Below, one piece after another: positions 8,542 through 17,137 of a stretch of DNA of 64,000 nucleotides. This stretch comes from Nocardioides flavescens (GTDB lineage: Bacteria > Actinomycetota > Actinomycetes > Propionibacteriales > Nocardioidaceae), in NCBI RefSeq assembly GCF_009823805.1, contig NZ_WUEK01000008.1, positions 1 through 64,000 of the forward strand, read 5' to 3'. The stretch's first letter is position 1. Each line of letters opens with the position of its first letter. A model generated the notes under the pieces. That model saw nothing but the letters and a program-made list of their open reading frames with translations, was not told the DNA's origin and made no database searches. The translations under genes and the position numbers were made by a program.

Positions 8542-8558
8542 GGTCCGGTCACCGGACC
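8542..8558. promoter_or_regulatory. Palindrome ahead of hydratase gene
   Basis: GGTCCGGT and ACCGGACC flank a single central base, giving a perfect 17-bp palindrome. It lies about 80 bases upstream of the MhpD-like gene, just before a possible -10 (TAGGTT at 8591). Related half-sites occur in the promoters at 11681 and 26846, so it is a candidate operator for one of the IclR regulators. Confidence 0.45.
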
Positions 8559-8636
8559 TGCATCCAGGCCGCCGTCGTCGTCTGCGGCCTAGGTTGGCCG
8601 CGTCCTGCTGCCCCGACCTCGTCCAGGAGCGTCCCG

Positions 8637-9437
8637 ATGACCACCCCCGCAGCCCCCTCCATGACCGCCGTCGCCGAGGCCGTCGCGCGGCTGCGCGCCG
8701 CCGCGGCCGACCGGCGTCCCTGTGAGCCCGTCCGCGACCTGATCGGACGCACCGACGTCGCGGCGGCGTACGCCGTCCAGCGCGAGCTCGTTGCCGGCCG
8801 CGTCGCGGCAGGTGCCCGGGTCGTCGGGCGCAAGATCGGTCTCACGGCCGAGGCGGTGCAGCGCCAGCTCGGCGTGGACCGTCCCGACTTCGGGGTGCTG
8901 CTCGACGACATGGAGGTCGCCGACGGCGCCACCGTGCCCGCCGGGCGGCTGCTGCAGCCCAAGGTCGAGGCGGAGGTCGCCTTCGTCCTCGCGGACGACC
9001 TCGACGTGGACGACATCGACGCGGCCCGCGCCGCGCAGGCCGTCGAGAGCGCGGTCGCTTCGCTCGAGATCGTCGACAGCCGGATCCGCGACTGGGACAT
9101 CAGCTTCGGCGACACGGTCGCCGACAACGCCTCGAGCGGTTTGTTCGTGCTCGGCGCGCATCGCGTCGCCCGCGGCGACATCGCGCCCGCCGATGTCGAG
9201 ATGTCGATGAGCGTCAACGGCGAGGTGGCCTCGACCGGCACCGGCCGTGCGTGCATGGGCGACCCGTACCTCGCCCTCGCCTGGCTGGCGCGCACGGCGC
9301 GTGAGCTCGGCGACCCGCTGCGCGCTGGTCAGGTCGTGCTCTCCGGAGCCCTGGGACCCATGGTCGCGGTGTCCTCCGGCGACGTCGTCACCGCTGAGAT
9401 CAGCGGCCTCGGCGCGGTGAGCGTCACCTTCGCCTGA
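8637..9437 (+). CDS. 2-keto-4-pentenoate hydratase (MhpD/HsaE-like)
   Basis: This 266-residue protein is the usual length for the hydratase branch of the fumarylacetoacetate hydrolase superfamily. It adds water to 2-hydroxypenta-2,4-dienoate to give 4-hydroxy-2-oxovalerate, which the aldolase encoded at 23900 would cleave. Visible signatures are GRKIGLTAEAVQRQLGV (about residue 60), the metal-binding PKVEAEVAFVL (about 105) and SGLFVLG. The ATG has AGGAG nine bases upstream. It stands alone on the plus strand, convergent with the SDR gene. Confidence 0.9.
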   Translation: MTTPAAPSMTAVAEAVARLRAAAADRRPCEPVRDLIGRTDVAAAYAVQRELVAGRVAAGARVVGRKIGLTAEAVQRQLGVDRPDFGVLLDDMEVADGATVPAGRLLQPKVEAEVAFVLADDLDVDDIDAARAAQAVESAVASLEIVDSRIRDWDISFGDTVADNASSGLFVLGAHRVARGDIAPADVEMSMSVNGEVASTGTGRACMGDPYLALAWLARTARELGDPLRAGQVVLSGALGPMVAVSSGDVVTAEISGLGAVSVTFA

Positions 9438-9454
9438 CGGGCGAGCGCCGGACG

Positions 9455-10219
9455 CTACTGCGCGGTGTAGCCGCCGTCGACGTGCAGGACCGTCCCGGTG
9501 GTCCAGCCGGCCTCGGGATCGAGGAGGGGCAGGACCGCGTGCGCGACGTCGGACGGGGTGCCCCAGCGACCGAGCGGGACCTGGCGGCTGAACGCCTCCT
9601 CGACGGCCGGGTCGGCGCCCACGCCGTGCTGGTCCTGGTTCATCGGGGTGCGCGTCGGGCCGGGTGCGACGCAGTTGGCCGTGACGCCGGTCCCCGCGAC
9701 CTCGAGGGCGAGGCTGCGGGTCAGCGCGGCGACCGCACCCTTCGTGGCGGCGTACGCACCGCGCTCGCGGGCACCGACGGTGCCGAGCACGGAGCCGATC
9801 GTGACGATGCGCCCGAGGCTGCGGTGGAGCATCCCGGGCAGCACGGCCTGGACGGCGAGCCACGTGCCGACGACGTTGACCTCGAAGGCCGCGCGCAGCT
9901 CGTCGGCCGCCAGGTCGACCACGCTCCCGCGCGCCAGTCGCCCGGCTGCCGTCACGAGGCCGGTGAGCGGCCCGAGCTCCGACTCCGCGAGCCGTACGGC
10001 GCGCGCGAGCGCCGCGGTGTCGACGGTGTCGCCGGCGACGGCGCGTGCGAGGTCGGGCGCGGCCAGGGCCTCGAGCGCGTCGTCGCACCGGGCCGGGTCG
10101 CGGCCCAGCACGACGACGGGACGACCGGCCCGGACGAGCGCGGTGGCGATGCCCAGGCCGATGCCGCTGGTGCCGCCGGTGACCAGGACCGGCCCGTCGG
10201 CCGGCGGCTGCGAGGTCAC
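9455..10219 (-). CDS. Short-chain dehydrogenase/reductase
   Basis: This 254-residue classical SDR has the cofactor motif TGGTSGIG near residue 14, the conserved Asn in FEVNVVGTW, the catalytic Ser in TIGSVLG and the YAATK active-site pair. In a cluster with a ring-hydroxylating oxygenase, it could oxidise a cis-dihydrodiol to a catechol, although CarAa-like angular dioxygenation does not need this step. The GTG start overlaps the ferredoxin stop (GTGA), so it is the third gene of the reductase-ferredoxin operon. Confidence 0.88.
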   Translation of the reverse strand: MTSQPPADGPVLVTGGTSGIGLGIATALVRAGRPVVVLGRDPARCDDALEALAAPDLARAVAGDTVDTAALARAVRLAESELGPLTGLVTAAGRLARGSVVDLAADELRAAFEVNVVGTWLAVQAVLPGMLHRSLGRIVTIGSVLGTVGARERGAYAATKGAVAALTRSLALEVAGTGVTANCVAPGPTRTPMNQDQHGVGADPAVEEAFSRQVPLGRWGTPSDVAHAVLPLLDPEAGWTTGTVLHVDGGYTAQ

Positions 10220-10557
10220 GCCGACCAGTCGGCGACCATGGTGGTGTCGACGCCCACGTCGCCGACCTTCTGCGCACCGCCGGGGTCGCCGAGCGGTGCG
10301 TCGCGACCGGGCAGAGGAGCGTCGAAGAAGGCACGCGAGTCCTCCATGAACGTCGCGAGGTCGGGGTCCTTGCGGGCCTTGCGGTCGACGAAGATCGCGT
10401 CGACGGGACACTCGACCTCGCAGGCGCCGCAGTCGATGCACTCGTTGCTGTTGATGTAGCTCTTGCGGTCGCCGACGTAGATGCAGTCGACGGGACAGAC
10501 CTCGATGCACGAGCGGTCGATCTCGTCGATGCAGTTGGCTCCGATGACGTAGGTCAC
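10216..10557 (-). CDS. 7Fe-type ferredoxin (FdxA-like)
   Basis: This 113-residue protein is a ferredoxin with [3Fe-4S] and [4Fe-4S] sites. The first half has Cys9, Cys17 and Cys21 of the irregular first motif and the second half has CIDCGACEVECP. It would carry electrons from the NADPH-linked reductase encoded upstream to the Rieske oxygenase encoded divergently. A 7Fe ferredoxin here is unusual, because CarAa-like oxygenases mostly use Rieske or plant-type [2Fe-2S] ferredoxins. The start is GTG, 34 bp after the reductase gene. Confidence 0.92.
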   Translation of the reverse strand: MTYVIGANCIDEIDRSCIEVCPVDCIYVGDRKSYINSNECIDCGACEVECPVDAIFVDRKARKDPDLATFMEDSRAFFDAPLPGRDAPLGDPGGAQKVGDVGVDTTMVADWSA

Positions 10558-10591
10558 GAGACCTCCAAGTGAGTGGTGGGGACGGACGGGC

Positions 10592-11599
10592 TCACGCGGC
10601 GCCGTCGGTGGAGTGACCCGGGAAGAGGGTCAGGTCGGGGTCGAGGTCGACGGCCACGTGGTTGACCGCGGTGGCGACCTCGCCGAAGCCGACCGACATG
10701 AGCTTGACCTTGGCCGGGTGGTCGGTGAGGTCGCCCGCGGCGTAGACCCGCGGCAGGCTGGTGCGACCGGCGCGGTCGACGGCGACCGACCGGCCGGACA
10801 GCTCGACGCCCCACTCGCGGAGCGGACCGAGGTCGCTGATGAAGCCGAGCGCGGCGATGACGTGGTCGGCGGCGACCACGACCTGCTCGCCCGCCTTGGT
10901 CTCGAGCACGACCTTCTCGAGGCGGCCGGAGGCCAGGTCGCCCTCGAGGGCGACGACCTCCGTGTCGGTGTGGACGGTCGTGGCGCCGTTGCGCACCCGC
11001 TCCAGGGTCGCCGCGTGACCGCGGAACGCCGCCCGGCGGTGCACCAGCGTCACGGAGCGGGCGATGGTGCCGAGAGCGTCGGCCCAGTCGAGGGCGCTGT
11101 CCCCGCCGCCGACGACGACGACGTCCTGCCCGACGTGGACGGTCGGGTCGACCACGAAGTAGGACAGCGCGCTGCCGAGCCACTCCTCGCCCGTCGGCAG
11201 CGGGCGAGGGGTCGGCGTGCCGATGCCCGCGGTCAGCACGACCGCACGAGCCCGCACGACGGTGCCGTCGCTGAGGGTGACGACCGGCTCGCCGTCCTCG
11301 TGCACCAGCGAGACCGCTTGGCGGCCCAGGAGGTACGTCGGGTCGAAGGCACCGGCCTGCTCCACGAGGTTGGCGACGAAGTCGCGCCCCCGGATCGAGG
11401 GGAGTGCCGCGACGTCGCGGATCTCCTTCTCCGGGTAGAGCGCCATCACCTGTCCACCGGCCTGCGGGAGCACGTCGACGACGACCGTCGACAGTCCTCG
11501 GAAGCCCGCGTAGTAGGCGCCGTACAGGCCGGTGGGGCCGGCGCCGACGATGAGCACGTCGGTCTCGAGAGTCGGGGGCGTCGGGGTCGTGGTGGCCAC
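10592..11599 (-). CDS. Ferredoxin--NADP+ reductase, thioredoxin reductase-like
   Basis: This 335-residue flavoprotein has an FAD site GAGPTGLYGAYYAGFRG (about residue 17) and an NADPH site VVVGGGDSALDWADAL (about 160), without the CxxC of thioredoxin reductase. This is the pattern of type 2 ferredoxin-NADP reductases. It probably feeds the ferredoxin downstream in the same operon. The start GTG 11599 has GAGGAG six bases upstream; the longer frame to 11938 runs across the divergent promoter and is rejected. Confidence 0.9.
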   Translation of the reverse strand: MATTTPTPPTLETDVLIVGAGPTGLYGAYYAGFRGLSTVVVDVLPQAGGQVMALYPEKEIRDVAALPSIRGRDFVANLVEQAGAFDPTYLLGRQAVSLVHEDGEPVVTLSDGTVVRARAVVLTAGIGTPTPRPLPTGEEWLGSALSYFVVDPTVHVGQDVVVVGGGDSALDWADALGTIARSVTLVHRRAAFRGHAATLERVRNGATTVHTDTEVVALEGDLASGRLEKVVLETKAGEQVVVAADHVIAALGFISDLGPLREWGVELSGRSVAVDRAGRTSLPRVYAAGDLTDHPAKVKLMSVGFGEVATAVNHVAVDLDPDLTLFPGHSTDGAA

Positions 11600-11861
11600 G
11601 GTGGCTCCTCGGGTGAGGTGGCTGGATCGTCGCGAACCTAGGACGACACGTCCCGCCTGCGCCGCTGCCCTGATTCGCTCACCGGAACCGGAGGCGGGAT
11701 TTCGCCAGGCGAACCAGCGCGGTTGTCCGGCCCCGACGGCGGTGCTGTGCTGCTCCCGGGACGGTCCCCGGCCGCCGAGTGCCGGCCGCCGGGTGCGACC
11801 CGCACCGACCAGGACAGCACCGATCCGACGCGCACCACCGCGCACGAGACGTGGAGCAGAC
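11600..11861. promoter_or_regulatory. Divergent promoter region of reductase and Rieske operons
   Basis: This is 262 bp without a gene. It contains a TAGGTT-like -10 on the minus strand at about 11637-11642, the sequence TTCGCTCACCGGAACCGG at 11674-11691 and a palindrome TTCGCC-A-GGCGAA at 11701-11713. Similar CGCTCACCG and ACCGGA elements occur in the promoters at 25936 and 26846. IclR binding is a plausible reading. Confidence 0.45.
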
Positions 11862-13109
11862 ATGACGCAGACCGCTGGTGCCCAGCCGGCCACCGCCGAC
11901 CGCCCGGCACCTGGGGCCCGGGCGCAGAAGGCGCCCAAGCCGCAGCCCAGGCTGCCCGGCCGCCAGGACTGGTCGAGCTGGCCGCACTACCAGGCGGCCG
12001 ACGCGGGCTTCCGCGGCTACTGGTACCCCGTCGTGTTCGCCGACCAGGTCGGCGAGCGCCCGGTGCGCGTCAAGTTGCTCGGCGAGGACATCTTCGTCAT
12101 CCGCGACGGCGACAGGATCCGGGGGATGGACAACCGCTGCCCGCACCGCGGCGTGCCGCTGAGCTACGGCAACAAGCAGTTCCCGGGCACCATCTCCTGC
12201 GTCTACCACGGCTGGACGTTCGACCTCGAGTCCGGCGAGCTGAAGGCCGCCATCACCGACGGGCCCCAGTCGCCGATCTGCGGCAAGGTGACCCAGCCCG
12301 TCTACCACGTCGAGGAGCGCCTCGGCATGGTGTGGATCTTCGTCGGCGACGGCGAGGAGCCGCACCCGATCGACGAGCAGCTCCCCGAGGAGCTCGTCGA
12401 CAACGCGGCCGTGCTCGGTGCGCGGATCCAGCCCCGCGAGGGCAACTGGCGCTTCGCCTGCGAGAACGGCTACGACGAGGGCCACGCGAAGTACCTCCAC
12501 CGCACCGCCCTGTGGCGGCTCTTCAAGGCGATGCCGGTGTGGAACACCACCAAGATCGTCAAGCGCGGTCGCTGGATCTACCGCGTGCAGGAGGAGCAGT
12601 TCTGGGACGCCGACTTCCCGGGACTTGGTCGGTGGACCGGTCAGGCCTGGTACAAGATGAAGCCCCCGAAGCAGACCACCAACATCGGCAACACCGGCTC
12701 GCACCGCGAGACCAACCCGGTGATCGCGGCCCAGGAGTTCCCCGGCTTCGCGAGCGTCAGCATGCCCGGCGTCCTGCGCATCGCCTACCCGACGTTCATC
12801 CACTACGAGTTCTACGTCCCGACCGACGCCGACAACCACCTCTACGTCGGCGTGATGGCCAACTTCGAGAAGGGCCTGAGGACGTTGCCGTTCTACGGCA
12901 AGTACCTCGGCGCCATCCGCTGGCTCTTCCACGGCCAGTTCTCCGGCCAGGACAAGTGGATGGTCGAGGTGACCGACGCGCCGCCGGAGAAGCTCTACCG
13001 GCCCGACGACGCGCTGCTGCAGTGGCGCAAGCTCGCCGAGGACACGACCGAGGACCGCATCGACGAGCTCGCCGAGAAGGGCATCACCGTGCCCGAGCCG
13101 TCGGCCTGA
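11862..13109 (+). CDS. Rieske non-heme iron oxygenase, CarAa-like terminal component
   Basis: This 415-residue protein is the terminal oxygenase of a ring-hydroxylating system. The Rieske [2Fe-2S] ligands are Cys93 and His95 (CPHRG) and Cys113 and His116 (CVYHGW). The iron facial triad is His208, His213 and probably Asp near 363. Segments such as GFRGYWYPVVF and PGVLRIAYP resemble carbazole 1,9a-dioxygenase (CarAa) and 2-oxoquinoline 8-monooxygenase, which work without a beta subunit; none is encoded here. The substrate is unknown. It heads the operon through the IclR gene at 18429, which follows the dioxygenase and hydrolases. Confidence 0.9.
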   Translation: MTQTAGAQPATADRPAPGARAQKAPKPQPRLPGRQDWSSWPHYQAADAGFRGYWYPVVFADQVGERPVRVKLLGEDIFVIRDGDRIRGMDNRCPHRGVPLSYGNKQFPGTISCVYHGWTFDLESGELKAAITDGPQSPICGKVTQPVYHVEERLGMVWIFVGDGEEPHPIDEQLPEELVDNAAVLGARIQPREGNWRFACENGYDEGHAKYLHRTALWRLFKAMPVWNTTKIVKRGRWIYRVQEEQFWDADFPGLGRWTGQAWYKMKPPKQTTNIGNTGSHRETNPVIAAQEFPGFASVSMPGVLRIAYPTFIHYEFYVPTDADNHLYVGVMANFEKGLRTLPFYGKYLGAIRWLFHGQFSGQDKWMVEVTDAPPEKLYRPDDALLQWRKLAEDTTEDRIDELAEKGITVPEPSA

Positions 13110-13132
13110 CCACCCACCTGAGGAGTCCGGAC

Positions 13133-14104
13133 ATGGCACAGATCGTCCTCGGGGTGGGGGCCTCCCACTCCACGCTGATGAACACCCACTGGGACAAGGT
13201 GGTGCACACCGAGCGCGCCGAGGCGTTCCGCGACGGGCTGAAGGCGGCCCGTGACCGCATCGAGCAGGCGCGGCCCGACGTCGTCGTGCTCGTGGGGTCC
13301 AACCACTTCCGCGGCTTCTGGCTAGACCTCATCCCGCCGTTCACGATGGGCGTCGGCGAGGTCGTGGCCGCCGGTGACGGTGGTACGCCGAAGGGGCCGC
13401 AGCGCACCGACCCCGAGTTCGCCCGGGCGCTCGCGACCGAGCTGGTCAACGCCGGCACCGAGGTCGCGATCTCGGCGCGCCAGACGATCGACCACGGCCA
13501 GGCGCACGCGATCCAGTGGCTGCTCGACGGCATCGACGTCCCCGTCGTCCCGCTCGTGGTCAACGTCTTCGCCCCACCGCTGCCGACGATGCCGCGCGTC
13601 GTCGAGCTCGGCGCCAACATCGCCGCGGCCGTCGAGCGGATCGGCGGTGACCGCCGGGTCGTCGTCGTCGCCTCGGGTGGGCTGTCCCACCAGCTCCCGT
13701 GGCCGAGCGACTGGACCGACCCGGGCAACGAGGACGAGGAGTTCCTCGTCGAGGCCTGGCTCAACGGGCGCGGGGAGTGGGAGAAGTACGACACCCGCCG
13801 CCGCGAGATCATCGTCGCCGCCCAGCCCACCATCTTCGAGGAGTTCGACGAGCGCTTCCTCGCCGACCTCGAGAAGGGCGAGATGCGCCGCTACGCCGAG
13901 CTGACCACCGAGCAGATCCTCGAGGTCGCCGGCAACGGCGGGCAGGAGCTGCGCACCTGGATGACCATGATCTCCGCCCTCGGCTTCGCCCCCGGCAAGG
14001 CGCTCGCCTACGCCGCCATGCCCGAGTGGCTGACGGGGATGGGCGTCGCCGTCATCGAACCCAGCAGTGCGCCCACCACCGGATCGGCAGGAGCCGTCGC
14101 ATGA
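13133..14104 (+). CDS. Class III (LigB-type) extradiol ring-cleavage dioxygenase, MhpB-like
   Basis: This 323-residue protein cleaves a catechol next to its hydroxyl groups using Fe(II). It matches MhpB (2,3-dihydroxyphenylpropionate 1,2-dioxygenase) along its length: metal ligand region GASHS near residue 9, DLIPPFTMGVG, the acid/base DHGQAHAI, SGGLSHQ and PEWLTGMGV at the C-terminus. The product would be a meta-cleavage acid for the hydrolase encoded next. The ATG has GAGGAG eight bases upstream and lies 23 bp after the oxygenase gene. The true substrate could be a substituted catechol other than dihydroxyphenylpropionate. Confidence 0.92.
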   Translation: MAQIVLGVGASHSTLMNTHWDKVVHTERAEAFRDGLKAARDRIEQARPDVVVLVGSNHFRGFWLDLIPPFTMGVGEVVAAGDGGTPKGPQRTDPEFARALATELVNAGTEVAISARQTIDHGQAHAIQWLLDGIDVPVVPLVVNVFAPPLPTMPRVVELGANIAAAVERIGGDRRVVVVASGGLSHQLPWPSDWTDPGNEDEEFLVEAWLNGRGEWEKYDTRRREIIVAAQPTIFEEFDERFLADLEKGEMRRYAELTTEQILEVAGNGGQELRTWMTMISALGFAPGKALAYAAMPEWLTGMGVAVIEPSSAPTTGSAGAVA

Positions 14105-15006
14105 GCACTGGCCTGAACACCGCGACCAGCGAGCACCTGACCTCCCCGGCCGCCGGCCCCGTCCCCGAGAGCCGGTTCGTCGAGGCCGACGGGGTCGACT
14201 ACCACTACCACGACCTCGGCTCCGGGCCGGACACGATCTTCCTCCACGGCGGCGGCCCCGGCTGCACGGCGTGGAGCGACTTCGGCCCCGTGGCGCCGTA
14301 CTTCGAGCGCGACCGGCGCTGCCTGCTCGTCGACATCCTGCAGTACGGAAAGTCGGAGAAGTGCCGCATCAGCGGACCTATGTGGGACTTCCACGCCGCC
14401 AAGACGGTCGCGCTCATGGACGAGCTCGGGGTCGAGCAGGCCGACTTCGTCTGCAACTCCTGGGGCGGGACGATCGCCCTCAACACCGCGGCGCTCCACC
14501 CCGAGCGGGTGCGCTCCCTGGTCATCACCGGGTCGATGCCGGTCTTCTACGGCCCGCTCGCTCCTCTGCCCGAGCGCGGCCACCGCGGACGCACCGCCCG
14601 CGACGCCTACTACGGCGGCGAGGGCCCGACGAAGGAGAAGATGCGCGCGCTGATCACCCGTCTCGAGTGGTACGACGCCGAGCGGCTGCCCGAGGAGACC
14701 CTCGACATGCGATACGCGCAGAGCCTCGACCCCGAGGAGCGCGAGCTGGCCGCCATGTCGGACTCGCCGCGCGGCGACTGGCAGGACCTCACCGAGCAGC
14801 TCGGCCGGGTCCAGGCGCCCACGTTGTTCATGTGGGGCCGTGAGGACGCCTTCCTCACCCCCGACTACCCGATGATGCTGGCCCGCATGGTGCCGCGCGG
14901 CAACCTCCACGTGATGGACCACGTGTCGCACCACCTGCAGGAGGAGCGCCCCGGGGCCTACCACGCCGTCGTCGACGGCTTCCTCGCCGCTGCCGCCCAC
15001 CGCTGA
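14101..15006 (+). CDS. Meta-cleavage product hydrolase (alpha/beta-hydrolase, MhpC/BphD-like)
   Basis: This 301-residue protein belongs to the C-C bond hydrolases that split ring-cleavage products into 2-hydroxypentadienoate and an acid. It shows HGGGPG (oxyanion region, about 50), nucleophile Ser120 in NSWGG, an acid in WGREDAF and a late histidine pair in VSHHLQ. The gene overlaps the dioxygenase by ATGA, so the two are coupled. A second related hydrolase is encoded 250 bp downstream; the two may serve different steps or substrates. Confidence 0.9.
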   Translation: MSTGLNTATSEHLTSPAAGPVPESRFVEADGVDYHYHDLGSGPDTIFLHGGGPGCTAWSDFGPVAPYFERDRRCLLVDILQYGKSEKCRISGPMWDFHAAKTVALMDELGVEQADFVCNSWGGTIALNTAALHPERVRSLVITGSMPVFYGPLAPLPERGHRGRTARDAYYGGEGPTKEKMRALITRLEWYDAERLPEETLDMRYAQSLDPEERELAAMSDSPRGDWQDLTEQLGRVQAPTLFMWGREDAFLTPDYPMMLARMVPRGNLHVMDHVSHHLQEERPGAYHAVVDGFLAAAAHR

Positions 15007-15045
15007 CGCGCCGCCCTCGCGACGTACTCACGACCAAGGACCCAG

Positions 15046-15258
15046 ATGAAGACCTTCCTCAGCATCGGTGCGGCCGGCCTCGGTGTGTGCGCGCTGGCGG
15101 CGGCGAGCCGCCGGCTCGCGACCCACCAGGCCGTGCTGCCGGAGATCAGCACCCACGTGAACACCCGCGTGATCCGGATCAACCAGAACCGTCCCGTGCC
15201 GACCGCCCCGGCCGGCACCGACGACGCCCGACTCGAGAAGCGAGACGCCCTGCCATGA
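15046..15258 (+). CDS. Small protein with hydrophobic N-terminus inside the catabolic operon
   Basis: This 70-residue protein starts MKTFLSIGAAGLGVCALAAA, which looks like a membrane anchor or signal peptide without a clear cleavage site. A polar tail with conserved-looking TRVIRINQNRPVP follows. I do not recognise the family. Its stop overlaps the next ATG (ATGA), as do the real genes around it, and codon use fits coding DNA. The ribosome binding site is weak. It could be a small accessory protein for the hydrolases or a leader for the next gene. Confidence 0.5.
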   Translation: MKTFLSIGAAGLGVCALAAASRRLATHQAVLPEISTHVNTRVIRINQNRPVPTAPAGTDDARLEKRDALP

Positions 15259-16139
15259 GCGACCACCCGATCCGCCCGAGCAGCACGATCTGGACCGAGC
15301 TGGCCGACCAGCCGTTCTCCCTCTCCTGGGTCGACGCCGGTGGTGTGCCGACCCGCTCCCTGCAGGCGGGCAACGGACCCGAGACCATCGTCTTCCTGCA
15401 CGGCACGAGCGGTCACCTCGAGGCGTTCATCCGCAACATCCGCCCACACGCCGAGAAGTACACGGTCCACGCGATCGACATGCTGGGTCACGGCTACACC
15501 GGCAAGCCCGACTTCCCCTACGAGATCCCGAAGTACCGCGACCACCTGGTCGCCTACCTCGACGCCGTGGGCGTCGAGAAGGCCCACATCGGTGGCGAGT
15601 CACTGGGCGGCTGGGTCGGCGGCCGGCTGGCCATCGACGACCCCGACCGGGTCGCGAGCCTGCAGCTGCTCTGCGCGGGCGGGACGGTCGCCAACCCCGA
15701 GGTGATGGAGCGCATCCGCACCAGCACCCGGCGCGCGGTCGAGACCGACGACATCGAGCTCACCCGCAAGCGGATGCGGCTGCTGATGGCCGACCCGGTC
15801 AACGCCACCGAGGAGCTCGTGGCGGTGCGCCACGAGATCTACCACCGTCCCGACTTCGTGGCCGGCATCGGCAACCTGCTCTCGCTGCAGGACATGGAGA
15901 CCCGGCTGCGCAACATCCTCAACCCCGAGGACCTCGCGCAGATCACCGTGCCGACGCTGATCGTCTGGGGGCGCAACAACCCCTTCGGCGACGTGCCCGA
16001 GGCCAGCGCCATGCACGACCACATCCCGGGCTCGGAGCTGGTGCTGCTCGACGACTGCGGCCACTGGCCTCAGCACGAGCAGGCCGAGAAGTACAACCAG
16101 ATCAGCCTGGACTTCCTCGCCAAGCACCCCGTCCGGTGA
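15255..16139 (+). CDS. Second alpha/beta-hydrolase of the meta-cleavage hydrolase type
   Basis: This 294-residue protein has the oxyanion motif HGTSGH (about residue 50), nucleophile Ser116 in GESLGG and the catalytic His in CGHWPQ. The usual acid motif WGRxD reads WGRNNPFGD, so the Asp is shifted or supplied by the following GD. It probably hydrolyses a ring-cleavage product or an ester from the same pathway. The gene is embedded between ATGA and GTGA overlaps, so it is part of one coupled operon. The substrate is unknown. Confidence 0.87.
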   Translation: MSDHPIRPSSTIWTELADQPFSLSWVDAGGVPTRSLQAGNGPETIVFLHGTSGHLEAFIRNIRPHAEKYTVHAIDMLGHGYTGKPDFPYEIPKYRDHLVAYLDAVGVEKAHIGGESLGGWVGGRLAIDDPDRVASLQLLCAGGTVANPEVMERIRTSTRRAVETDDIELTRKRMRLLMADPVNATEELVAVRHEIYHRPDFVAGIGNLLSLQDMETRLRNILNPEDLAQITVPTLIVWGRNNPFGDVPEASAMHDHIPGSELVLLDDCGHWPQHEQAEKYNQISLDFLAKHPVR

Positions 16140-17137
16140 GCACCGCGATGCCGACCACGACGGCGACCATGCGCGCGGCCCGTGTCCACGCCTGGGGCCA
16201 GCCACCGGTCGTCGAGGAGGTCGAGCGGCCCGCCCCGGGTGACGGCGAGACCCTCGTGCGTGTCGAGGCGGCCGCCGTGGCCCACCTCGACGTGACGGTC
16301 GCCGGCGGCACCTTCGGCATCAAGCCGGAGCTGCCCTACACCGGCGGTGTGGAGGGCTGCGGCACCGTCGTCGAGTCGGACTCGCTCCAGCCCGGCACGC
16401 GCGTGGTCCTGCGTGGCGGCGGACTCGGGATGCTGCGGGCCGGCACCTGGGCGGAGTACGTCGTCGTGAAGTCGAAGGTGCTCGTGCCCGTCGCCGACGG
16501 GCTCAGCCCCCAGCTCGGCGCGACCTTCTGGGTGCCGACGACCACCGCCCACACGGCCCTGCACGCCGTGGGCCGGCTTGGCAGCTGGATCGAAGGTGTC
16601 GACGCTGCCGACGAGCACGTGCTCGTCGCAGGTGCCGCCGGCGCGGTCGGGTCGGTCGTCGTCCAGCTGGCGCTGCGTGCGGGTGCCACGGTCACCGCGC
16701 TGGTGCTGGACGCCGAGCAGGCCGCTGCCCTGCCCGAGGGTGTCGACGCGCTGGTCACCTCCGACGCCGAGGCCCTGGCGGCGTTCGGGAAGGAACGGCC
16801 GGGCACGCTGCTGGTCGACACCGTCGGCGGCGCCGAGCTCCCCGCGCGGCTCAAGCTCGTGCGAGCGGGCGGTCGCGCGTCGCTGATCGGCTACGTCGGC
16901 GGCACCGACGTGTCCCTCGAGCTGTCGAACTGGCTCCTCGACGACGTGGCCATGCTGCCCGTCAACATGATCCGCCGCGACGCTGAGGGCCGTGCCCTGG
17001 CGCCGCAGCTCGCCGAGCTGCTGGTCGCCGGTGAGCTCTCGCTGCACGTCGAAGAGTTCGCGCTCGAGGACGCCGGTCGCGCGGTCGAGCTGCTGTCGCA
17101 GGGCAGGCTGCGCGGACGCGGCGTCGTCCTGCCGTGA
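16136..17137 (+). CDS. Zinc-free MDR family NADPH:quinone reductase-like protein
   Basis: This 333-residue medium-chain dehydrogenase/reductase has a GroES-like N-terminal half (LPYTGGVEGCGTVVE) and a Rossmann half with VAGAAGAVGSVVVQLA near residue 165. The structural zinc cysteines are absent, placing it with quinone oxidoreductases and enoyl reductases, not with alcohol dehydrogenases. It could reduce a quinone or an unsaturated intermediate. GTG overlaps the previous stop; an internal ATG at 16169 is an alternative start. Confidence 0.82.
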   Translation: MSTAMPTTTATMRAARVHAWGQPPVVEEVERPAPGDGETLVRVEAAAVAHLDVTVAGGTFGIKPELPYTGGVEGCGTVVESDSLQPGTRVVLRGGGLGMLRAGTWAEYVVVKSKVLVPVADGLSPQLGATFWVPTTTAHTALHAVGRLGSWIEGVDAADEHVLVAGAAGAVGSVVVQLALRAGATVTALVLDAEQAAALPEGVDALVTSDAEALAAFGKERPGTLLVDTVGGAELPARLKLVRAGGRASLIGYVGGTDVSLELSNWLLDDVAMLPVNMIRRDAEGRALAPQLAELLVAGELSLHVEEFALEDAGRAVELLSQGRLRGRGVVLP

